Shown here in pieces: positions 8,582-12,044 of a DNA stretch of 12,044 nucleotides. The DNA is from Herminiimonas sp. Its GTDB lineage: Bacteria; Pseudomonadota; Gammaproteobacteria; Burkholderiales; Burkholderiaceae. Within the stretch, counting starts at the first letter, position 1. Every line of letters begins with the position of its first letter. The stretch lies in assembly GCA_014377155.1 (NCBI GenBank), contig JACMQD010000293.1:1-12044 (forward strand), in the 5' to 3' direction. The notes below the pieces were generated by a model, which did no database searches, was not told where the DNA came from, and saw only the letters and a list, made by a program, of their open reading frames with translations. Made by a program: the position numbers and the translations under genes.

Positions 8582-8957
8582 AAATCAATCTGATGAGGTA
8601 ACTTGGCGCCGAAAATCGGCGCAAGATGTTGCGCGTAATGTTTACCGTAGTACTTCACTATACAACGAAGAACCGAGCCAGGAATGCGCTTTGGCGTAAC
8701 ACTCCTGTTGTAGCTTGATGACTTTTAAATTTCAGTGCGGTAACGTACATAACGTGTTCAGACGGGCATTAAAGGTCGATTGCAGATGGCGCTATTGTTG
8801 CGCAGATAATTATTAGGCCTGTTGCCGAGCACGATTGGGATGCCGATGCGCCCGGAGGCTGCAAGATGCATCACGCGGGCCAAAATCTTTCGCTATCCCA
8901 GTAAAATACCGCCTATCATCCCACTCTGCGCTGGCCATCCATGAAAGAAAAGAATCA
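8582..8957. other. Divergent intergenic region between the AI-2E transporter gene and dadA
   Basis: These 376 bp contain no credible gene. On the minus-strand side is a 7-bp perfect hairpin (8606-8622, GCGCCGA-AAA-TCGGCGC), which would lie in the leader of the transporter mRNA, and a less perfect inverted repeat at 8680-8706 (AGGA...TCCT with an inner CGC-TTTG-GCG). A short direct repeat TAACGT occurs at about 8741-8756 (TAACGTACATAACGT). On the plus side TTGCAG at 8780-8785 and GATAAT at 8805-8810 resemble a promoter, but the 19-nt spacing is poor. A TATAGT hexamer around 8659-8664 on the minus strand is a possible -10 for the transporter. None of these is secure. Confidence 0.4.
8606..8622 (-). 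promoter_or_regulatory. Hairpin in the leader of the AI-2E transporter gene
   Basis: A perfect 7-bp GC-rich stem with a three-base A (or U) loop ends 25 nt upstream of the transporter start codon. It is not followed by a U run on the minus strand, so it is unlikely to be a terminator. It could affect ribosome access or mRNA stability, or be an operator, because it is a symmetrical DNA site. The structure is seen in the sequence; the role is inference. Confidence 0.35.
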
Positions 8958-10205
8958 ATGCAAGTAGCGGTAATCGGAGGTGGCGTAATCGGCGTATGCA
9001 CCGCGTATTTCCTGGCAGAGGCCGGTCATCAAGTTGTGGTCATCGAGCGTCTGAGCAATGTCGGCGACGGTGCCAGTTTCGGCAGCGCCGGGATCATCGC
9101 ACCGGGGTATGTCACGCCTTGGGCCGCGCCGGGCATGCCACGCAAGTTGCTCCAGTCATTATTTAGGCCGGATTCGCCGCTGCTGCTTCGGCCAAGCGCT
9201 GACGCCGCCTTATGGCGCTGGCTGCGCCTGTGGAAGTCCGAATGCGAGCTCGAACGCTACCGCATCAACCGTGACCGCATGCGCCGCGTGACTGGCTACA
9301 GTCGTGAGCTGTTGCACCAGATCCGTGATTTACACCATATCGACTACGAACAGACCCAAGGCTACCTGCAGTTGTTTCGGGCTGAGCGCGATGTGTTGCT
9401 TGCCGAACCGGGGATTGCGCTCCTGGCCGAACACGACGTGCCGCACAGCCTACTGGACCCTGATGCCGTACGCGCCATTGAACCGGGACTGGCGTCGGCT
9501 ACGCCACTGGTCGGCGGCATTTATTTGCCAGAAGACGAGGCTGGGAACTGCCCGTTATTTACCAAGCAGCTACGCACTGTCGCGCAAGCCAACGGCGTCG
9601 AATTTCGCTTCGGCAGCACGGTAAAATCGATTGGCCGCAATGGGTCTCAGGTGTCTTTGCAAGTCGATGACCTGCTCTTCAGCGTCGACGCCGCAGTCAT
9701 TGCCGCCGGTGCCGAAAGCCTGCCCCTGATGGCGCAACTCGGTATCGACATTCCACTTTTTCCTGTAAAAGGCTATTCGGCGACCGCGACCATCAAACAT
9801 TTCGATGCCGCGCCACGGGCGGCAGTAATGGACGAATCGTTCCAGGTATCGATTGCGCGGATGGGAAGCCGCATCCGGGTATCCGGTATTACCGAGATCG
9901 GCGCACGGGGCATGGACCTGCACGACGCTGCGATCCGCACGTTGGTCAAGGTCGGCGAAGACTGGTTTCCGGATGCCGCCAATTTTAATACCGCGAACTT
10001 CTGGTGCGGTGCGCGCGCCGTGTTGCCAGACGGCGCGCCCCTGCTCGGACAGTCCCCGATGAAGGGCGTATATCTCAATGTCGGCCATGGCTCGACCGGA
10101 TGGGCCATGGCGGCGGGGGCCGGCAAGGCCGTGGCCGACCTGGTATCAGGCCGCAAGCCCGATATCGACATGGATGGACTTACCCTATCGCGTTATCGAG
10201 GCTGA
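8958..10205 (+). CDS. dadA: D-amino acid dehydrogenase (DadA-type FAD-dependent oxidoreductase)
   Basis: The 415-aa product begins MQVAVIGGGVIGVCTAYFLA, an N-terminal Rossmann FAD site (Gly7, Gly9, Gly12) followed by an acidic residue in VVVIER (27-31). It continues with DGASFGSAGIIAPG (37-50), a stretch typical of DadA-like enzymes. The C-terminal FAD-contact region carries FWCGARAVLPDGAPLLG (348-364) and VGHGSTGWAMAAGAGK (375-390), then LVSGRKPDID, matching DadA closely. DadA oxidises D-amino acids to 2-oxo acids, passing electrons to the respiratory chain at the inner membrane. Known E. coli DadA is about 432 aa, so this is full length. The open frame extends 41 codons upstream to 8835, but that region reads as non-coding leader. 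The start at 8958 matches the family N-terminus and follows a purine-rich AGAAAAGAA. No alanine racemase (dadX) is adjacent. Another D-amino acid oxidase-like role is possible. The nnr gene follows 84 bp downstream on the same strand. Confidence 0.88.
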   Translation: MQVAVIGGGVIGVCTAYFLAEAGHQVVVIERLSNVGDGASFGSAGIIAPGYVTPWAAPGMPRKLLQSLFRPDSPLLLRPSADAALWRWLRLWKSECELERYRINRDRMRRVTGYSRELLHQIRDLHHIDYEQTQGYLQLFRAERDVLLAEPGIALLAEHDVPHSLLDPDAVRAIEPGLASATPLVGGIYLPEDEAGNCPLFTKQLRTVAQANGVEFRFGSTVKSIGRNGSQVSLQVDDLLFSVDAAVIAAGAESLPLMAQLGIDIPLFPVKGYSATATIKHFDAAPRAAVMDESFQVSIARMGSRIRVSGITEIGARGMDLHDAAIRTLVKVGEDWFPDAANFNTANFWCGARAVLPDGAPLLGQSPMKGVYLNVGHGSTGWAMAAGAGKAVADLVSGRKPDIDMDGLTLSRYRG

Positions 10206-10289
10206 TGGCGTTGTCCACTTTTTCAATGACCGACCGCACCCCCGGCGGCTTTCCGCAGTTGACGCACTGACTTTGCGAATGGATCTTGC

Positions 10290-11831
10290 ATGACGTTACT
10301 TTACGCTCTCTATCCGATTGCCGAAATCCGTGAAATCGAACGGGCGGCGACCGCCTCACTCGCGCCGGGCACATTGATGCAGCGCGCGGGAATCGCGGCG
10401 ACAGCGATCGCGCAGGATTTAATCCCGGATAATATTTTTTCCGACGATATTCAACGCGTTCTGGTCATTGCCGGGCCGGGCAACAACGGCGGCGACGCCC
10501 TCGAGGTTGCCGCCAACTTAGCCGAAGCCGGGCGCGATGTGACGGTTCTGCTGTATGCCGACGAAGCCAGACAACCTCCAGATGCGCAACGAGCGCTGGC
10601 GCGCGCGCGCGCGTCCAGGCTGCGATTCGACGATACTTTTGCGCCCGCCGACGCACTCGTGGCGGGTTCGTGGGCGCTGGTCGTCGACGGTCTGTTCGGG
10701 ATCGGCCTTGCTCGGGCGGCAGAAGGTCATTTGCAGCACCTGATCGATGCCGTCAATCAGACCGATTGCCCGGTGCTGGCGCTCGACGTGCCCAGCGGGC
10801 TCGATGCCGATACCGGCAACATTGTTGGCGAACATGGCGTTGCTATACGAGCCACCCACACCGCCACCTTCATCGGCGACAAGCCGGGGTTGCATACCGG
10901 TGTCGGGCGGGATTTTGCTGGCATCGTAATCGTGTGCGATCTGGATTTGGCGCCGACCTATTTCAACGAGCCCGTGTCGTTCAGAAACCATATCGGCTTA
11001 TTTGCGGGATCGTTACGGCGACGCCCACATAGTTCGCACAAGGGCAGCTACGGCGATGTCGCCGTGATCGGTGGCGCGCACGGGATGGCTGGCGCGCCGG
11101 TGCTGGCAGCGAGCGCAGCAGCAAAATCCGGTGCAGGACGGGTATTCGTCGGTTTTCTGGAGAAGGCGCCGGAATACGACAGCACGCATCCGGAACTGAT
11201 GATGCGCCTGACGCAAGACCTGCAATTGCAAGACTACACGCTGGTAATCGGACCCGGACTCGGCCAAAGTAAAAAAGCCCACGAAGTCCTGACACGCGCG
11301 ATCGCCGCCGCGACATCGATGATCATCGACGCCGACGCGTTGAATTTGCTCGCAGAAGATAGAAAGCTTCAGGATGCAGTGACAACGCGCACCGACGGCA
11401 CTATCATCACACCGCATCCGCTGGAGGCCGCGCGCTTGCTGTCGTGCTCCGTGGCACAGGTGCAGGCAGACCGTCCGGCGGCGGCGCGTGAACTGGCGCG
11501 GCGCTTCAATGCGATCGCGATTTTGAAAGGTTCGGGAACGGTGATCGCCGATCCCGCAGGTCGAATCGTCATTAACCCGACTGGCAATCCGGCGCTGGCC
11601 ACTGCCGGCACCGGTGACGTGCTGGCCGGGATTTGCGGCGCTCTGCTGGCGCAGGGTTGGCCGCAATGGCGCGCAGCCTTGGGCGCAGTCTGGATGCATG
11701 GGAAGGCGGCGGACGACCTCGTCTCAGCAGGGATCGGACCGATCGGATTAACCGCCAGCGAGCTGGTACCGGTGGTACGCACTATTTTTAATTCAATGGT
11801 TGTCGCACATGGTGGTCGACAAGCTGGCTGA
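10290..11831 (+). CDS. nnr: Bifunctional NAD(P)H-hydrate epimerase / ADP-dependent (S)-NAD(P)H-hydrate dehydratase
   Basis: Nnr repairs NAD(P)HX, the hydrated, damaged form of NAD(P)H. The N-terminal half epimerises R and S forms and the C-terminal half dehydrates the S form using ADP. The 513-aa protein has both. The YjeF_N/NnrE domain (about 1-230) carries IAGPGNNGGDALEVA (60-74), VDGLFGIGL (132-140) and LALDVPSGLDADTG (163-176). The NnrD domain (about 240-505) begins with HKGSYGDVAVIGGAHGMAGA (250-269). It also carries LVIGPGLGQS (318-327), IIDADALNLL (345-354), IITPHPLEAARL (372-383), and NPTGNPALATAGTGDVLAG (429-447) with the catalytic Asp443. Length fits the E. coli fusion (515 aa). The start is fixed by an in-frame stop seven codons upstream; GGA lies seven bases before ATG, a weak ribosome site. 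It is probably transcribed with dadA. No residue is missing. Confidence 0.96.
   Translation: MTLLYALYPIAEIREIERAATASLAPGTLMQRAGIAATAIAQDLIPDNIFSDDIQRVLVIAGPGNNGGDALEVAANLAEAGRDVTVLLYADEARQPPDAQRALARARASRLRFDDTFAPADALVAGSWALVVDGLFGIGLARAAEGHLQHLIDAVNQTDCPVLALDVPSGLDADTGNIVGEHGVAIRATHTATFIGDKPGLHTGVGRDFAGIVIVCDLDLAPTYFNEPVSFRNHIGLFAGSLRRRPHSSHKGSYGDVAVIGGAHGMAGAPVLAASAAAKSGAGRVFVGFLEKAPEYDSTHPELMMRLTQDLQLQDYTLVIGPGLGQSKKAHEVLTRAIAAATSMIIDADALNLLAEDRKLQDAVTTRTDGTIITPHPLEAARLLSCSVAQVQADRPAAARELARRFNAIAILKGSGTVIADPAGRIVINPTGNPALATAGTGDVLAGICGALLAQGWPQWRAALGAVWMHGKAADDLVSAGIGPIGLTASELVPVVRTIFNSMVVAHGGRQAG
10599..10613. repeat. Alternating GC tract, 15 nt
   Basis: An uninterrupted run of alternating G and C (seven GC units plus G) lies inside nnr and encodes part of an Ala-Arg alternation (residues about 104-107). 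Such tracts can adopt Z-DNA and are prone to slippage, but here the reading frame is intact. It is probably just GC-rich coding bias. Confidence 0.6.
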
Positions 11832-11841
11832 ACCGGTTCAG
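11828..11841. repeat. Perfect palindrome holding both convergent stop codons
   Basis: CTGAACCGGTTCAG is a perfect 14-nt inverted repeat containing the nnr TGA (11829-11831) and the TGA of the minus-strand ABC gene (11840-11838). Flanking CTGG and CCAG extend the pairing with one bulged A. The hairpin has no adjacent T run on either side, so it is at best a partial or rho-assisted terminator, or an mRNA 3'-end protecting stem for both transcripts. Confidence 0.7.
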
Positions 11842-12044
11842 ACCAGTCTGCCGGCCGCAATCGTGATGGTGCGCTTGCACAGCGACGCAATCGTTGGGTC
11901 ATGCGTGACCAGCACCAGCGTCGAGCCGCGTTCCTGATTCAGTTCGAACATCAGGCGGATAACCGATTCACCGGTTGCTGCATCGAGGCTGCCGGTGGGC
12001 TCATCGGCAAACAGCAGTGGCGGCTGGCTCACGAACGCGCGTGC
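11838..12044 (-). CDS. ABC transporter ATP-binding protein, YbbA/LolD-type, C-terminal fragment
   Basis: Only the last 68 residues lie in the window; the frame is open through the right edge, so the gene begins outside. The fragment starts just after the signature region with ARAFVSQPP and has Walker [10 protein letters not shown], the D-loop SLDAATGE, the switch-region H-loop LVTHDPTIA, and a short IAAGRLV end. The wording [12 protein letters not shown]...[15 protein letters not shown] resembles E. coli YbbA more than LolD, so the protein probably pairs with a large MacB/FtsX-like permease such as YbbP; the permease itself is not in view. It works as a cytoplasmic ATPase subunit at the inner membrane. 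A GTG at 12030-12032 could be mistaken for a start, but the conserved ARAF residues before it show that it is internal. It converges on nnr with a 6-nt gap. Confidence 0.88.
   Translation of the reverse strand, partial: ARAFVSQPPLLFADEPTGSLDAATGESVIRLMFELNQERGSTLVLVTHDPTIASLCKRTITIAAGRLV

Noticed and set aside
7706..8593. 295-codon open frame on the plus strand covering the AI-2E transporter gene
   Set aside because: The peptide is Gln/Arg/Asp-rich, low in hydrophobic residues and without motifs, while the minus-strand frame encodes a clear membrane transporter.
8835..8957. N-terminal extension of 41 codons on dadA
   Set aside because: The extension reads as Arg/Cys/Ser-rich non-homologous sequence, while the internal methionine starts exactly at the FAD-binding strand where DadA proteins begin.

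Overview
The window looks like ordinary chromosome from a betaproteobacterium, most likely of the Oxalobacteraceae type (Herminiimonas/Janthinobacterium/Collimonas-like). This rests on the moderately GC-rich coding bias, the bolA to periplasmic parvulin gene order, the long single-chain PurL and the YbbA-type ABC ATPase. The genus assignment is inference. No tRNA, rRNA, CRISPR array, insertion sequence, integrase or phage gene was found. Every large open frame belongs to a conserved housekeeping or metabolic family except one small membrane protein.

Layout from left to right. (1) Positions 1-941, plus strand: the 3' end of bolA, then a secreted parvulin-type peptidyl-prolyl isomerase, closed by a strong, nearly symmetrical terminator at 964-992. 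(2) Positions 1067-5776, minus strand: purL (FGAM synthase, 1334 aa), converging on the parvulin gene. Upstream on the same strand is a four-helix membrane protein of unknown function, separated by about 200 bp that hold a TATAAT box for purL. (3) Positions 5777-6056: an AT-rich divergent promoter region. (4) Positions 6057-8581: an amidase-signature hydrolase (plus) converging, with a 2-nt gap, on an AI-2E/UPF0118-family membrane protein (minus). (5) Positions 8582-8957: a non-coding divergent region with a hairpin. (6) Positions 8958-11831, plus strand: a DadA-type D-amino acid dehydrogenase followed by the bifunctional NAD(P)HX repair enzyme Nnr. (7) Positions 11838-12044, minus strand: the C-terminal end of a YbbA/LolD-type ABC ATPase that continues beyond the window. 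Its stop codon and that of nnr both lie in one 14-nt perfect palindrome.

The genes do not form one pathway. They span purine synthesis (purL), envelope protein folding (parvulin), amide and D-amino acid catabolism (amidase, DadA), nicotinamide cofactor repair (Nnr) and membrane transport (AI-2E family, ABC ATPase). The alternating strands and tight convergent ends suggest several short independent transcription units. I found no convincing evidence of a new biological system. The items most worth checking are the uncharacterised tetraspan protein, the leader of the amidase gene, and the stop-codon palindrome at the nnr/ABC junction.
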